Positions 50,601 to 61,390 of a stretch of DNA of 64,000 nucleotides are shown in pieces. The stretch is taken from positions 94,701,814 through 94,765,813 of the forward strand of contig RSEF01000001.1 of NCBI GenBank assembly GCA_003993805.1, written 5' to 3'. How positions within the stretch are numbered: the stretch's first letter is position 1; the number at the start of each line of letters is the position of its first letter. Position numbers and translations under genes: made by a program. The notes beneath the pieces were generated by a model, which was not told the origin of the DNA, did no database searches, and saw only the letters and a program-made list of their open reading frames with translations. Source of the DNA: Himantopus leucocephalus (taxonomy: Eukaryota; Chordata; Aves; Charadriiformes; Recurvirostridae).

Positions 50601-53600
50601 TCCCATAAAGAATCCTGTGCCCCAGCAGGCACCCCTTGAGTCTTCACTGTGTTCTGGGGAGAGAGTTTCTTTGGTTCATTCATGTCAAATCATCCTCCTT
50701 TGATAGCCCCAGGTGTAGCCCATTTGGAGTAGTTTGTTGTCTTTGTTCAGCTTACAAATTATTCCTGTGACACTTGCCATGCCTCTATGTTTATGGTGAC
50801 CAGCCTTCAATCTTCAGTCTATTTAAATGTCATTTTCCTACAGGGTCCTTCATATTTATATGCTTGTTTGTCTGGTTGGGAATCTCTCCCCAGCCCTTGA
50901 CAGTCGATTCCAAGATGCACGCCTGGAGCTATCTAAGATTCTTTATGGAAAAAAGGGATCTAGAATGGTGAGTTTGCCTTTAACCATCTTCTTCAGCCTC
51001 CCCAGCAGCTGAACACCCCAGGACATGCCTTCTGGGTGTTCTCTTGATGCCTTGTCTGGACAGAGTGTTTAGATTTGAGGAGGAAAACTACTCTCACCAG
51101 GTCACTAAATACTTCTCTTTTCTCAAAGAAATGTGGGAGTAGACATGACACGCAAAACTTTAGAGAGCTAAGTGCACTGCATCATGGGGTGGGGAACAAT
51201 ATATAGATGGTGACCTTTCTTCTATGTTTTTGTCTCAGCTAGCATATGAATCTTTGTCTTGTGTGGAAGTGGCGTAAATCATAAGGAGATCAATATTTTA
51301 CCTGAATAAATTTTTCTGAGGTAGCTTAAATGGGACTACGTTACTTATCCACTGCTGTCATTTTTAGATAGCAGCTTATATGCTACTGACTGCACGTTTA
51401 CATATCTTTTTACTGTCTTCCTGTCTCTTTGTCCTCACTCTCATATGCCTCTATTTCTTTCTCTGTTCTTACAGATCCCAGCTGAGCGCTGGAGGAAGTG
51501 CTTGACTGATACCAGCTCTTTCTTTGAACCAGTTCTAGGGCAGATGATTGTGCAAGAAATTTTCCCTCAGCAGACCAAGACACTTGTAGGTATTCATCCT
51601 CTTAACTCCCAAGCAGATCTCAGCTTCATTTCTTTCTTTTTTTGACATGCCAACTTAAGACCACATCAAGGCAGCAAAATCATGTGTAGGTTTTATACCT
51701 TTTTAGATATTCTTGTACTTACACATTTCCCCTCCTTTTTGGGGAATGAAAGATGTCAGAATAGGACATTGCTGTCATTGCTAGAATAATCAGTGCTAAA
51801 ATACCAGTTATTATCTTTATCTCAACTGTTAGAAAAGTCATGTGTGCAGCACCAATACCTATGACAGCCCTACAAATGCATGCAATCACAGTGTGCTTCC
51901 TGGAATGACAGTCACCAGTCTGACATATTTAAATAAGATTTTCAATTGCAAAACCATTAAGCCATCATATGACCAGTTGTACAGAAACAAATCAGTGCCA
52001 AAAACATTCTGAGTGCATCCATAGTAAAAGGAACACCTGCTTGCAGTGTGGAAAAGATTTCTTTTTTTTCCTTTGATGATCAGAGTCCCTTTTTCTTTTG
52101 AGGGAAGTTAGTGTAGGCACCAGGTTTTATAAAGAGTTTGCAGTGTATAAAGTGACAAGAGTAAATAACCCCAAGAAAAGTTAATGAGACAACTAAGACT
52201 ACATGTAGTGAAGCATAAAGCTGAATGAACAAAACATAATTTTGTGAAGGAGAGACCCAGATTGCCATAACTTTGGAAAGGGAGACACCAACATGAAATA
52301 CTTGTGGATACTGTATTTTCATTTCATTCGAGAAGTGGGGCAATCATTTGGTCCATTCCTATTGCAAGAGGGATTGAATGAAAAAGAATTATGTTTCCTT
52401 CTTAGTTACTGTGAGAGGCGGGATGAAAAGGTGTGTGGGAGAGAGTGGTGAGCCCTGTGAGGAACCAATGGATGCCAAATAACTTAAGCCTAAATCATTG
52501 TAGAAACTGAAATCTCTTTCATCAAAAGAAGAGGAATTTTCCCCCAGTTATTCTGCGGTTGAATTGCTGGAACATGGGAAGATGATAGCTAAGCCTGAAC
52601 AATGTTTTTCTGCAGTTCTGACCGTGCTTTCTTTTCTCCATGGTAGGCTGAGCAGATGTTCTCTGAGATCCAAGATGCCCTCTATGGCCAACTGGATCAG
52701 TTGGAGTGGATGGATGAACAGACTCGCCAAGAGGCTAAAGTCTTGGTGCGTGCAGAAGGCAGAAGTTACTGAGGCCTTCCTTTCCCTGAAGCCTTTGAAG
52801 AAGGAATGGAAGGGGCCTGCACCTTCACATATTCCTACCTGCTTCTACAGGCACACAATCTTAAATAGATGTCTTATACACAAGGAAAATTGTAGGTGGT
52901 TTTATAAGTGCGATCACACACGTGATCATACATTGATGTGTAAGCATAGGAGGTTCAGTGTTTATCTATGGATACTCTGAACTAATTGTATTGAGATACA
53001 ATTCAGTTTTATACATCTAGAGAGGTTAAAAACTATAAAGCTGAATGACAGAAAAGAATTCTATAAAGCAAAAGAAGACTAGAACAACATTAGCCTTGGG
53101 TAATTGAGTTAAATAGTAAGTTGAGTAACAAAAGAAGATTCATTGTTGAAACAGAGTTGTTGTAATTTTGAAGGGCTAATTCACAGATTGTATTTCAGTT
53201 GTTCAGAAACATAATTGAAAAAGGACTTTTAGAATGTAAAGCCTCCTATTGGTCATGTTTCTTTGTTTGTTTGTTTATTTATTATGATTTTAGGTTTCCA
53301 AACTACAAGTGGAGATCGGCTATCCAGCTCACATACTCCAGACTGCCAAAGTGAACCTGGAATACCAGAATGTGAGCTATATAATGTAAACATGCCTGCC
53401 TCATTATTGGCAGTTTACCTGTACCAACTGTTATCTTGTCTGCTGCTAAAAGAGGCAATGACCTCTGGAGCAATGCAGATTTCCTACTGTTCATTTTCTG
53501 AGAACATATGTGCCCAAAGAACCTTTATCTATTGCTCCTATATTGTTGCCTATGCTGTCTCCTATTTAGAGTGGCTGACCTGATAGAGGTTTGTTGTGAC

Positions 53601-56600
53601 CTGCTTGTATGTTCTGTTTGGCCTGCAGATAACATTCCTGTCATATCTTAAATTGAAGGTCTTTAGAGCTGGGAGAGAAAAAAACACAAGTATTCCATTG
53701 GTTTGTCTTTTGATGAACCCTTTTCTGACCCATGGGACTTCTCTCTTTCTCATAGTGTCCAATTCATTTCTCACTCATGCGCTATGACAGTCACATTACT
53801 TGTCTCTTCCCTCAGTTGGAGATAAATGAAGACACTTTTTTCCTCAATGTGGTGGCTTGCTTGAAAGTACTGAGGGAAAATTCCTACTTGAAACTCCTTC
53901 AGCATCACTCACAGGATAAGTAAGTGTCGGATACTGATCTGAAAAATATAACAGAATCACACACTCATGGACTAACTGAGGTTGAAAGGGACCTGTGGAG
54001 AACACGTAGTCCAACCCTACTGCTCAAAGCAGGATCAGCTACAGCAGGTCACTCAGGACCTGTCCAATTGTATGTCTATATCTCTCTTTTATTGGGGAAA
54101 GAAGGGGAGGGCAGGTAGGGAGTAGGGGGGACAGAACTAGACACAGAACTTCCAGATGTGGTTTCACCAGCCCTGAATAGGGGGGCACAATCACCTCTCT
54201 TGACCTGCTGGCAACAATTCTCCTAATCCAAGACAAGATGCTGTTGTCCTTCTTTGCTGCAAGGCTGCACTGCTGCATCCTGCTTTAAAAAAGCCTTGAA
54301 TCTGGCAGCCTGTCGTGTATTCAGCCTGAGCTCATGCTACCAAAAACACCCACTGTTGTGGAGGGAGCCCCAGACCCCTGAAAAAAGAACTTTTTTTGCT
54401 CATGAACCCTTGAGTAAGGGGGATAGCAGGTTCCCCTGGACTTAGCAGCAAAAAATCAGCAAAGCACTGTGATGACGTGAATGCTGGCAGGGTCACCTTG
54501 AAGGCAGGATATAGGATGCTTCAGAAGGAAGGCATCATTGACAGGCGTGCTTGGGATCTTACACCACCTGGAGAGTATTCTGTGCAGGATTTCACAGAAG
54601 GTTACTAATCCTGACCTACTTGACAGAGAAGTTGTGAGAGTAAATCCCTTAATGTCTATGAAAGCTAAGCTACTAGCTCTGATTGTCTGTAAACAAGTGA
54701 AGGTTTATTTCAAACACCTTTAGCTCTAGACAATGTGAATTTCATCATTTGCTGCTGCTGTATGAACAGTTGTACTGAGGAGACCATTTTTGCAAGCCCA
54801 GTGCAGGAAAGGAGCGAGGTATGAGATACGGAGTTAATACATTCTCTCATTTCTCTTTTTCTGCTTCTAGCTGGCATGTGTCCCCCTGGACTGTGCATTC
54901 ATACTACTCAATGAGGCACCACATGGTGGTCTTTCCTGCTGGAATGTTCCGCAGCCCTTTTTTCCACATGGAGTTTCCCAGGTATGGAGGGGTTGCAAAG
55001 GTGGAAATTGAAGGTAGTCTGTTGGCTGCATCTTAGTGGGTCTGTCTTTAACCTCTTTCTTACTGCATTCCAGAAAGACAGTAAAAAGGGGGAAAAGAGC
55101 TTTTTCTAAAGCCAGATGGATACCGCCTTATGAATTCTGAGTGTGGTCATTGACTTTGCTCGGGCATAATCAGAATCTAGGTGAAACTAAACTAAGCCAA
55201 ATATATTACTGCAGAGCAAAGAGGCAGAAGTCTTATGTAGGTTAACTGCAAAGTAGACATTTCACTTTTTCTTCTCATTTTCTAAATTCCAAGAATTCGT
55301 GAAATATAACCCATAGAAATGTAACCCAGAGAAAATAGGAGCCTCACAGAGCAACTTCTTGTCAGAAATCTTTTTTAAATGGATCAAACCCAGTTCTTCT
55401 CTTCCTTTTTTTTACTGAAACCTTCACTAATAAACAAATATATTTTTAATTCTGAGTCTTCCCCTGCAACAATGACAATTCTGCAGACCATACTCTTATA
55501 GTTGGGTTCTTTCACATATGGGAGAACTGTTAAACAATATTTTTCTGATATTAAAAGCACTTAAAAGTAGACCATAAAAATATTATTTGATGTCCTTTTT
55601 TGCATAATAATGGATAGATACTTCTCCTAATCCCATTGTACTAAAAAATAAACTCACACTGTGGCAAGAGGCTGAAGTTTGAAAGAAACATATCTTATTT
55701 TCTCCATGGTGATCTTCTACCACTAGTTGCATGACATCTTCTAGTGCTTGCAGTATTTTATGAATTCATTGTAGAACGAAGAACAGGACACCTCAAAAGA
55801 ATAATAGAATTATTTTTTTTCCCAGTGGTATGGGCTGTCACCATATACTTCCTCTCTGAAAAAGTGTCTACAGCTTCATATTCCTTTTATATTCAGTGTT
55901 AGTAAAATACAGTTTTCTCACTGTCATCCCAGCTGAGTAGTCAAACTTGATCAGCTTTTGGTGAGTTGGCACAATAGCATTTTCTCAGACGATGTTCCAA
56001 AGTTTCAACTTTACTGACAAAAGCCAAGTCAGATGACTGTGAGGATAATTTTTAAAATAAGAAGTCACCAAAGCAGTACAATTGTTATAGAATCGTAGAA
56101 TCATAGAATGGTTTGGGTTGGAAAGGACTTCTCAAGATACCTAGTTCAGCTGCCCTGCTATGGGCAGGGACATCTTTCACTAGATCAGGTTGCTTAAAGC
56201 CCTGTCCAACCTGACCTTGAACACTTCCAATGATGAGGCATCCGCACCTTCTCTGAGCAACAATTATGTTATCAGCTACAGAGCTTCTGAAAGATCAGGT
56301 CGAAGAGAAGATGAGTTGTTCTGTTCTTGTCACTTCCTACTGAGTTCCCAGTGATGTAATAATGATGTACTACAATAATTTCATGCTTCAGCAGTATTAA
56401 TCAGTGCATGTAAAGAAAGAATGAGCCCATCATTTCATATTATGGAAATGCCTTTTGAGTGTACTCTTACTTGTGTGAGTATTTGTAAATTCATTGCATA
56501 GAATCATAGAAATTCTGATTGGACAGAACTGCTGGAGGTCTCTAGTACAATCTCTTGCCTGTAGCGAGATCATCAATGCTAGACCAGAGTAACTGTAGTC

Positions 56601-59600
56601 AAACCTTCATGATTTTAAGTTGCCTTGCCAGTTTTATGTATCATTTTTCACTAGAGAACTGTTGCAAGATTGCTTCTCCAACCATCCTGCTCTTGTAGGA
56701 TTACTGTTCCAGTTACTGTTTGTGTAGCAGTTCAGCCAGTAGTGGGTAAATAACGACATATCTCAACAACAATACATGTTAATAAAGGCAGAATCTCATT
56801 CACAGACTCTTCATTATTATGATGGCTTATTAGCTACAAATACATTAATGAAGCCCATAGTACAATTTTAAGCATTGGTAGAGTAACTTACACTTGTATT
56901 TGCATTTTTACAGAGTGTACCACATCTGAGAGGCAATAAATAGAAAGTGCTTTGTGTGCTTTCAGTAGAATGCTTCTGTGCAGCCCACAGCTGTGCTCAG
57001 TGGCTATAAAGAATGCTCACCTGCCCTCTTTTTCTTTTCAAAAGCACTCTTTTCATGTTTATGTTTCAGTGCTGTGAACTTTGGAGCCATCGGGGTCTTC
57101 ATGGCACATGAACTTCTTCACATGTTCTATGGTTATGGTGGGTACTGTCTGTGGTGTCTTTGTTTACTCTTCTAGGTGCCCACTGGCCCTTTACCTCAGT
57201 GGATCTTAAATCCTGGTCCCCATATAAATGTATACATATATTATCAAGGCAGATGAAGCTAAGGAATACCCATTCCAGGCCATGCTGACGACTAAGACAA
57301 CTCAGTGATTAATGTGAGGAATGCAGGTGTATGCCAGAAATACCTTTACTTTCTAGGATTTTTTTTTTTTCCCACAGTGCTGCCTGGGGGCTGTCCTTCA
57401 TGCAACAGGAGTGCACTACAGAAATCTATAGACTGCTTGGTTGAACAGTATGAAAGCTATGACTTTAAGGTCAATGGTACTTTTACACTGTTGGAGAATA
57501 CAGCTGACACCGGAGGGCTCGCCATCGCTTACCAGGTATTGTAGTCTACTTCTTCTCTAATCTCATAGTCTCACCACACAACTCAGCTGCCATGTTACAA
57601 GATTGCTCTGCTGCATTCCTCTCCTATGTGCTCCTCCAGTTCCCAATTTCTTGCACGCCTGTGCCAGTGTGGCATGTGCCCTGCATGTCCTCTGCTATTC
57701 CAGACGTAGGTTCCTCACAAAGCTTTGCTTGTAACCTCACTACTTCCATGTAAAACCACTTCTCACTGATTCTGGGGTGGGCCTTTCTTTACTTCCTCAT
57801 TTATATCATGCATACAAAAGCATGTTATTATTTATAAGTTTATGTTATACCTGAGGAACTAAGCTGAGACATGAACCAGAATTCTGTGTGGCAGTGAAAT
57901 GATTCCATAATGATGTTTTCAGCAATATCTTAGTCTAGAGAGAATTTTTTTATTTCCTCATGCAGTAGTTCAGCAGTTTAATTAGTTACTGAGTGCAGCG
58001 TGATCTGAGATCTCTAGGTCTCGGATGGTACTTGTTACATTCTTGCGCCAAGAATGTTGGGAGGTAGAAAGTATTTTAATTTTTTTCAAATATTTATGAC
58101 TTTCTTTGAAAGTAATTTTCATTCTTTCATAGTTAAGTCACCACATTTTCTCTTAATAATGATGTGTACGTGGTAGTGTCTGAAATGGGAAGCAAAGGAG
58201 TTATGTTGTTATTCTCCCATGTTAGAGTTATTAGGGGCATGGCCAGCATCAGGGAGCCTCAGAATGAGGAGAGAAAGATACAAACTTGCTAATTTATTAA
58301 ATATATATTAGATTGATATATTTCATTGACAGAAGACATGGTTTTAGGACACTGTCTGAAGGGGGATTTATGATTATTAATTTTCTCTCTCCACAGGCCT
58401 ATAAGAATTGGCTGAAAAAGCACAAAGAGAAGGATTTACCTAAGACTGGACTTTCACACGACCAGCTTTTCTACCTCAGTTTTGCTCATGTAATTAATTC
58501 TGGGCTAGTCACATGTCTCTCTCAGTCTCCATTGTCTTCCACATTATTACAATTTGTCTTGGTCAACATTCAATTGCTTTTCTCCCTCTTCACGGAACTG
58601 GGAATGGCCAATGTTTCTAGGAGATCCAGAATCTTATTTAGAATGCTAAAATTCATTTATAGGGCCCCTAACCTTTTATGGATCTCAAAGCTAACAAAAG
58701 GCCTGGCTACAAATAGATCTACAAAGCTGTGAAATCTACTGGAGTTAAGTTGTAGCTGACAAGTTGTGTCAGGGAAAGCATGCTTTGTTGCCAGCTTCTG
58801 AGTACGTTTTTGCTGTTGTGAGCAATCTAATTCACGGAAAGTGGAATTTTACTGGAAAAGGCGTGTATCTCTCCATCCCTTCCTTCATCTGCCTCTGTGT
58901 CATGGTGAATAACTAGATGTCGTGTCATTCTGAGTGACTTAGAGTGAAAAAAAAGAGTTTAGAATGTTATTTAGAGGTAAAGAACTAGAAGTACATGCAC
59001 ACATATTTCAAGATTTCTGTGGGAACCTGGTTTAAGGATTTGTGCAAAGTTGTGCATAGTTCCCCATTCCTGTGCTCAGAAAAGTCGCACCCCTGTAAGT
59101 CACTGTGATTGTGCAAAGAGAAAAGTTTTGCGCATGTATTAATATTGGGTCAGAGCACTGTGTAGAAAATCAGTTCTGAAATCACAGATTATTGGGTCTT
59201 GGCAGCAAGAGTTGCATTTCAGAGTCTATCTGAGAGCTACTGCATTATTTGTCAATGCATAAAGACTGAAATCGCAAGAGTGAAGACTTGGATTGCCAGT
59301 TTAACACCAGTAAAGTCACATAACCTTCCCCCCAGTCTCTTGAGTAGTAATGGGATGTTGTGCAAGTGCTCTCCTTTCTTGATGAGCACTCATTGCCTTT
59401 TCTTAAGAAGCTGAATCTAGACACTAAGACTACATCTGTACCATTAATTTAGATGGAGTCCAAGGTTCCATAAGCCTAGACTCCAAGGTGGTCTAAATTC
59501 CCTGTGTTCTGGACTACACAGTATAGAAAAAGAGCAGATGGCTTGTCAGATAGGGAAATCGGGACAGAGAAGTTTAGGGAAAGGGAAAACAGTCAGAAAT

Positions 59601-59942
59601 TGTGGTGGTGAAGGGAAAGCTCTGAATATTGTTGGCACTCACGTGAGTGTGTTTCCTTGTTTACTCAGCAGCGTCAGTCACATGTGCAGAGGCATGAGGA
59701 TCATTAAGTCTTGTTCACATGAGGACTTTCAGCCAAACTGACTGTTCTATTATGGTTCCTTTCAGGCAATGTGTGGACACCAGGATCCTGAGAAACTACA
59801 GTCTCCCCTGAACACAGATCCACACAGTCCCTTGCCACTTCGTGTCTCTGGGCCTGTCAGCAATAGCCAGGACTTTGCCAAGCACTTCCACTGTTCCACT
59901 GGATCCTCAATGAACCCAGACAACAAGTGCCGCATCTGGTAA
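38608..59942 (+). CDS. KEL: Kell blood group glycoprotein, M13 zinc endopeptidase (KEL), 18 exons
   Basis: Exons: 38608-38625, 43002-43143, 44591-44794, 45383-45507, 46453-46599, 47747-47809, 48805-48993, 49398-49543, 50844-50967, 51475-51585, 52647-52745, 53294-53371, 53816-53919, 54871-54981, 57070-57137, 57378-57535, 58397-58489, 59766-59942. They sum to 2157 nt, a 718-aa type II membrane protein (human Kell is 732 aa). Cytoplasmic residues are about 1-25, the membrane segment about 26-49, then ectodomain. Landmarks are C51 (position of the human XK-linked Cys), [11 protein letters not shown] (78-88), VVFPAG, HELLH (567-571), ENTADTGG (616-623) and a CRIW terminus. Kell is known to cleave big endothelin-3 and to form a disulfide complex with XK on red cells. 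KEL rather than MME/ECE/PHEX is chosen from blocks such as [22 protein letters not shown] and LPGGCPSC. All junctions are GT-AG and phase-consistent. Only the first exon is weakly supported. Confidence 0.93.
38626..43001. other. KEL intron 1 (predicted); one repeat copy
   Basis: AT-rich sequence without further exons I can support. A repeat copy lies at 41565-41935. An ATG with a donor-like GTAACT at about 42312-42326 was tested and is out of phase with the next exon. Confidence 0.45.
41565..41935 (-). repeat. Unnamed interspersed repeat, copy 4
   Basis: Contains ATAGGCATGGCTGCTGCTGC then AGCATAGCTCAGATAGAGAT, and upstream GGCAGGTCCAAGGTCAGACC, matching copy 3 at 29590-29880. Diverged. Confidence 0.55.
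43002..43143 (+). CDS. KEL: KEL exon 2: cytoplasmic tail and membrane anchor
   Basis: Acceptor TCTCTCTTCAG before 43002, donor CTAG|GTATAA after 43143; phase 0 in, 1 out. Encodes [19 protein letters not shown], a ~24-residue hydrophobic segment starting [10 protein letters not shown], and TCGL. The basic KK/R/K before the segment fits type II orientation. The Cys in TCG aligns with human Cys72 (NCG), which links to XK. Confidence 0.9.
44591..44794 (+). CDS. KEL: KEL exon 3: start of M13 ectodomain
   Basis: Acceptor CTGCCCAG before 44591, donor TTAG|GTAGGG, phase 1-1, 204 bp. Encodes [57 protein letters not shown] is the signature of M13 peptidase N-termini. NDT is a glycosylation motif. Confidence 0.95.
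45383..45507 (+). CDS. KEL: KEL exon 4
   Basis: Acceptor TTTCCTCAG, donor CAG|GTGAAT, phase 1 in, 0 out. Encodes [20 protein letters not shown], then [19 protein letters not shown]. The FYRSCMDT block matches FYNSCMDT of human Kell. Confidence 0.95.
46453..46599 (+). CDS. KEL: KEL exon 5
   Basis: Acceptor CTTCTCTAG, donor CAG|GTGAGT, phase 0-0, 147 bp. Encodes [19 protein letters not shown], then [19 protein letters not shown] and ANIIQ. GGW..., YG-FPFFR and HVGP match Kell. NIT and NET are glycosylation motifs. Confidence 0.95.
46956..47494 (-). mobile_element. Solo LTR, antisense, in KEL intron 5
   Basis: In reverse complement it starts TGCACTGGTTTTGACTGGGA and ends GTTTAAACCACAGCA, the same family as the split LTR at 13109-14322 (shared TTTCTTCATAGTAGCTT-type block, CAGCAATAAAAGC, and the 3' end). 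About 539 bp, uninterrupted apart from an A-rich stretch (47093-47117). I see no convincing target duplication. Confidence 0.82.
47747..47809 (+). CDS. KEL: KEL exon 6 (63 bp)
   Basis: Acceptor TTTTTGCAG, donor GAG|GTAACA, phase 0-0. Encodes [20 protein letters not shown] plus E, matching human IDQPEFDVPL. Small but clear. Confidence 0.92.
48706..48751. repeat. (GGAT)n microsatellite
   Basis: About eleven GATG/GGAT units with one interruption (GATGATTGGATGG) just upstream of KEL exon 7. Likely length-polymorphic. Confidence 0.95.
48805..48993 (+). CDS. KEL: KEL exon 7
   Basis: Acceptor GTATTGCAG, donor CAG|GTACGT, phase 0-0, 189 bp. Encodes [20 protein letters not shown], then [20 protein letters not shown] and [17 protein letters not shown]. 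Matches the YLTYLNQLGTLLGG region of human Kell. Confidence 0.95.
49398..49543 (+). CDS. KEL: KEL exon 8
   Basis: Acceptor CTTCTAG, donor AAAG|GTAGGA, phase 0 in, 2 out. Encodes [20 protein letters not shown], then [20 protein letters not shown]. The [12 protein letters not shown] block is nearly identical to human Kell. Confidence 0.96.
49730..50760. repeat. LTR-like repeat block with internal tandem units in KEL intron 8
   Basis: A TA/TG simple repeat (49742-49790) precedes a block in which (T)CTCTCCAG(C/T)AG or CTCCAATAGC recurs about every 30-45 bp between 49930 and 50255, followed by a C/T-rich tail. The composition and arrangement resemble avian LTR sequence; ends are not defined. Confidence 0.45.
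50844..50967 (+). CDS. KEL: KEL exon 9
   Basis: Acceptor TTCCTACAG, donor ATG|GTGAGT, phase 2 in, 0 out. Encodes [20 protein letters not shown], then [29 protein letters not shown] matches human Kell. Confidence 0.95.
51475..51585 (+). CDS. KEL: KEL exon 10
   Basis: Acceptor TTCTTACAG, donor CTT|GTAGGT, phase 0-0, 111 bp. Encodes [20 protein letters not shown], then [26 protein letters not shown] matches M13 family block and human Kell. Confidence 0.95.
51586..52646. other. KEL intron 10, no feature seen
   Basis: AT-rich intronic sequence. No exon or recognisable repeat. Confidence 0.5.
52647..52745 (+). CDS. KEL: KEL exon 11
   Basis: Acceptor CATGGTAG, donor TTG|GTGCGT, phase 0-0, 99 bp. 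Encodes [20 protein letters not shown], then [19 protein letters not shown] is the M13 block. Confidence 0.93.
53294..53371 (+). CDS. KEL: KEL exon 12
   Basis: Acceptor GATTTTAG, donor AAT|GTGAGC, phase 0-0, 78 bp. Encodes [20 protein letters not shown] plus NLEYQN, in line with QVEMGASEW of human Kell and the K-G-P pattern of M13 enzymes. Confidence 0.92.
53816..53919 (+). CDS. KEL: KEL exon 13
   Basis: Acceptor TTCCCTCAG, donor GATAA|GTAAGT, phase 0 in, 2 out. Encodes [20 protein letters not shown], then [14 protein letters not shown]. Confidence 0.92.
53945..54290 (-). mobile_element. CR1 fragments, antisense, in KEL intron 13
   Basis: GTTGAAAGGGACCTGTGGAG and GTCCAACCCTACTGCTCAAA are the CR1 3' region reversed; after an unrelated spacer, GGTTTCACCAGCCCTGAATA and the minus frame [20 protein letters not shown] are CR1 ORF2 C-terminal sequence. 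Confidence 0.82.
54871..54981 (+). CDS. KEL: KEL exon 14: substrate-strand region (HSYY)
   Basis: Acceptor TGCTTCTAG, donor CCCAG|GTATGG, phase 2-2, 111 bp. Encodes [20 protein letters not shown], then [25 protein letters not shown] is the M13 block. The family NAYY motif, present in human Kell, reads HSYY here (H526, S527). Confidence 0.95.
56088..56265 (-). mobile_element. CR1 3' end, antisense
   Basis: TAGAATCGTAGAATCATAGA, then ATGGTTTGGGTTGGAAAGGA and CTGTCCAACCTGACCTTGAA, then decays. Typical CR1 tail reversed. Confidence 0.92.
56497..56640 (-). mobile_element. Diverged CR1 3' end, antisense
   Basis: GCATAGAATCATAGAAATTC then GACAGAACTGCTGGAGGTCT resembles an older CR1 subfamily tail (GGACCTCTGGAGGTC type). 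Weakly conserved. Confidence 0.65.
57070..57137 (+). CDS. KEL: KEL exon 15: HELLH zinc-binding site
   Basis: Acceptor ATGTTTCAG, donor TATG|GTGGGT, phase 2 in, 1 out, 68 bp. Encodes [20 protein letters not shown] then GY. HELLH (residues 567-571) carries the two zinc His and the catalytic Glu; VNFG-IG is the family lead-in. Confidence 0.97.
57378..57535 (+). CDS. KEL: KEL exon 16: third zinc ligand (ENTAD)
   Basis: Acceptor TTCCCACAG, donor CAG|GTATTG, phase 1 in, 0 out, 158 bp. Encodes [53 protein letters not shown]616 is the third zinc ligand and D620 the aspartate of EN-AD. NRS and NGT are glycosylation motifs. Confidence 0.97.
58397..58489 (+). CDS. KEL: KEL exon 17
   Basis: Acceptor TCTCCACAG, donor CAT|GTAATT, phase 0-0, 93 bp. 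Encodes [20 protein letters not shown], then [20 protein letters not shown]-- is the M13 block before the last exon. Confidence 0.95.
59766..59942 (+). CDS. KEL: KEL exon 18: C-terminus and stop
   Basis: Acceptor CCTTTCAG before 59766, stop TAA at 59940-59942. Encodes [58 protein letters not shown]. The H and R of [10 protein letters not shown] correspond to the neprilysin His711 and Arg717 active-site pair. The C---W end is the usual M13 terminus. Confidence 0.97.
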   Translation, partial: AMCGHQDPEKLQSPLNTDPHSPLPLRVSGPVSNSQDFAKHFHCSTGSSMNPDNKCRIW

Positions 59943-61390
59943 TCTTCATGGAAAAGGAGGAAGAGAGATATGACCCCAGGGAGAGGAAGGCCTGATCCAT
60001 GAAAGTATGACCATCTTCTCAGGGCCGCCAGGGTGACATTGTGCTCTTATTCACTCCTCTACCTTCCTTTTCTTGTTATCCTTTCCTCAGCAGCTGATAG
60101 TAGCAAAATTCTTAAACTGAGCTCATAAGGGAAGAGTGTCTCCTCCTACTGCTCTCAGCACTCTGTCCTAGATGTGATAATTCTGGAGTTTGGCAAGTCC
60201 CAAGGTAGCAAGATGACTAGCCAGTCTCTAGTAGGCAACAACTTCTGAGAAGTTGTAAACAGGGCTGTTACATTATTAGTCACTCTGTTCAGTGCATTTC
60301 CCTGTCTACTTCAGCAGAAGACTCACAGTCACATTGAATGGACAGGGCAATGAGTTGGAGCTCTAAGACTTGTTCATGTAAGATTGGCTCTTAAGAAATC
60401 CTATGGGTTACTATGCAAACCATACATGTAAGTTACCAGAGAGGAAAGAATCCTCTTCTCTTCTGACAACAAATGGAGATAGGTAGTAGGAAAGACTCAG
60501 TGGCTTCAGATTCAAGGCTGGAAGATAAGTCACTTAATAATGAAGGTTACTGAAGGCCTTCCCTGTTCTCTATTTGTTCCATCAGCAAAACTAAGAGCTC
60601 AAAGAGGAAAGCATCCCCACTGGTGGGAGGGGGATTGGGAGCTGAGAACAGATTATCTTTCATCTTTCTTTCTTTTCCAATAGGATTCTCATTATTTAGT
60701 CTCTATTTAGGGTTGAGGATATGGTTGAGGGTGGAGCATGGGACAGTCACAAGTGTTTCTAGAAGTCTGAAGACTGAACAATTAGAATTCCAAGAACAAC
60801 TCTGGATCCTGAACCTGGTTCTCTCATCTCTTCAAGTTCTCTCATGCCTACATTTGTAAATATTTACCATCCAAACAGAGGAGTAGAGCTGCTGTAGGCT
60901 TTTTTTTTTCCTACTTGAAATTGAATTTTAGGTATTAATTTATTTTAGAGGAAAAAGAGAGTAAGAAGTAATATATTTTAGGGTAGCAGGAAAAGTACTT
61001 AAAGCACATTCTCAAGAGCAACCTAATAATTACATCAATTTCAGGTTCTGATAATTAGAAAATTTATACCAACATTCTGAAATTTACCAAAGTTCGTAAG
61101 TATACAAAATACTCCTACCTTTTGCATACTCTTCGAACTGTTCTTGATTATGGGAGCATTTTTATTTTTCTTATTATATTGGCTGCCTGGAGATTGTTTG
61201 TGGATGGCAAGTGGAAACATCCCTTATCAATGTAAGCATTGTAAAAATTGTGAAAGTCCTGATACCTGTGTTAATCCTTTCCAAGTATTGACCAATGCAG
61301 CAAAATAGTTTCCAAGAACAGACTGTTCAGATATATTATTTTCATTAATTAGCTAAAATATTAATAAAGTGTTTGCTTCAGAGAAAAAAA
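59943..61390 (+). other. KEL: KEL 3' UTR (predicted) with AATAAA
   Basis: No further coding content after the stop. The first strong AATAAA I noticed in sense is at 61363-61368 (ATTAATAAAGTGTTTGC), which would give a 1.4-kb UTR; another cluster follows near 61487-61498. The true end is not determined. Confidence 0.4.

Larger units (their letters stand above)
54982..57069. other. KEL intron 14; CR1 remnants
   Basis: About 2.1 kb, AT-rich. CR1 tails in reverse orientation lie at 56088-56265 and 56497-56640; otherwise nothing recognised. Confidence 0.6.

Noticed and set aside
44515..59942. Other M13 peptidases (MME, ECE1/2, PHEX, MMEL1, ECEL1) instead of KEL
   Set aside because: Exon translations follow Kell-specific blocks ([29 protein letters not shown]) and the protein length and C-terminal exon match Kell best.
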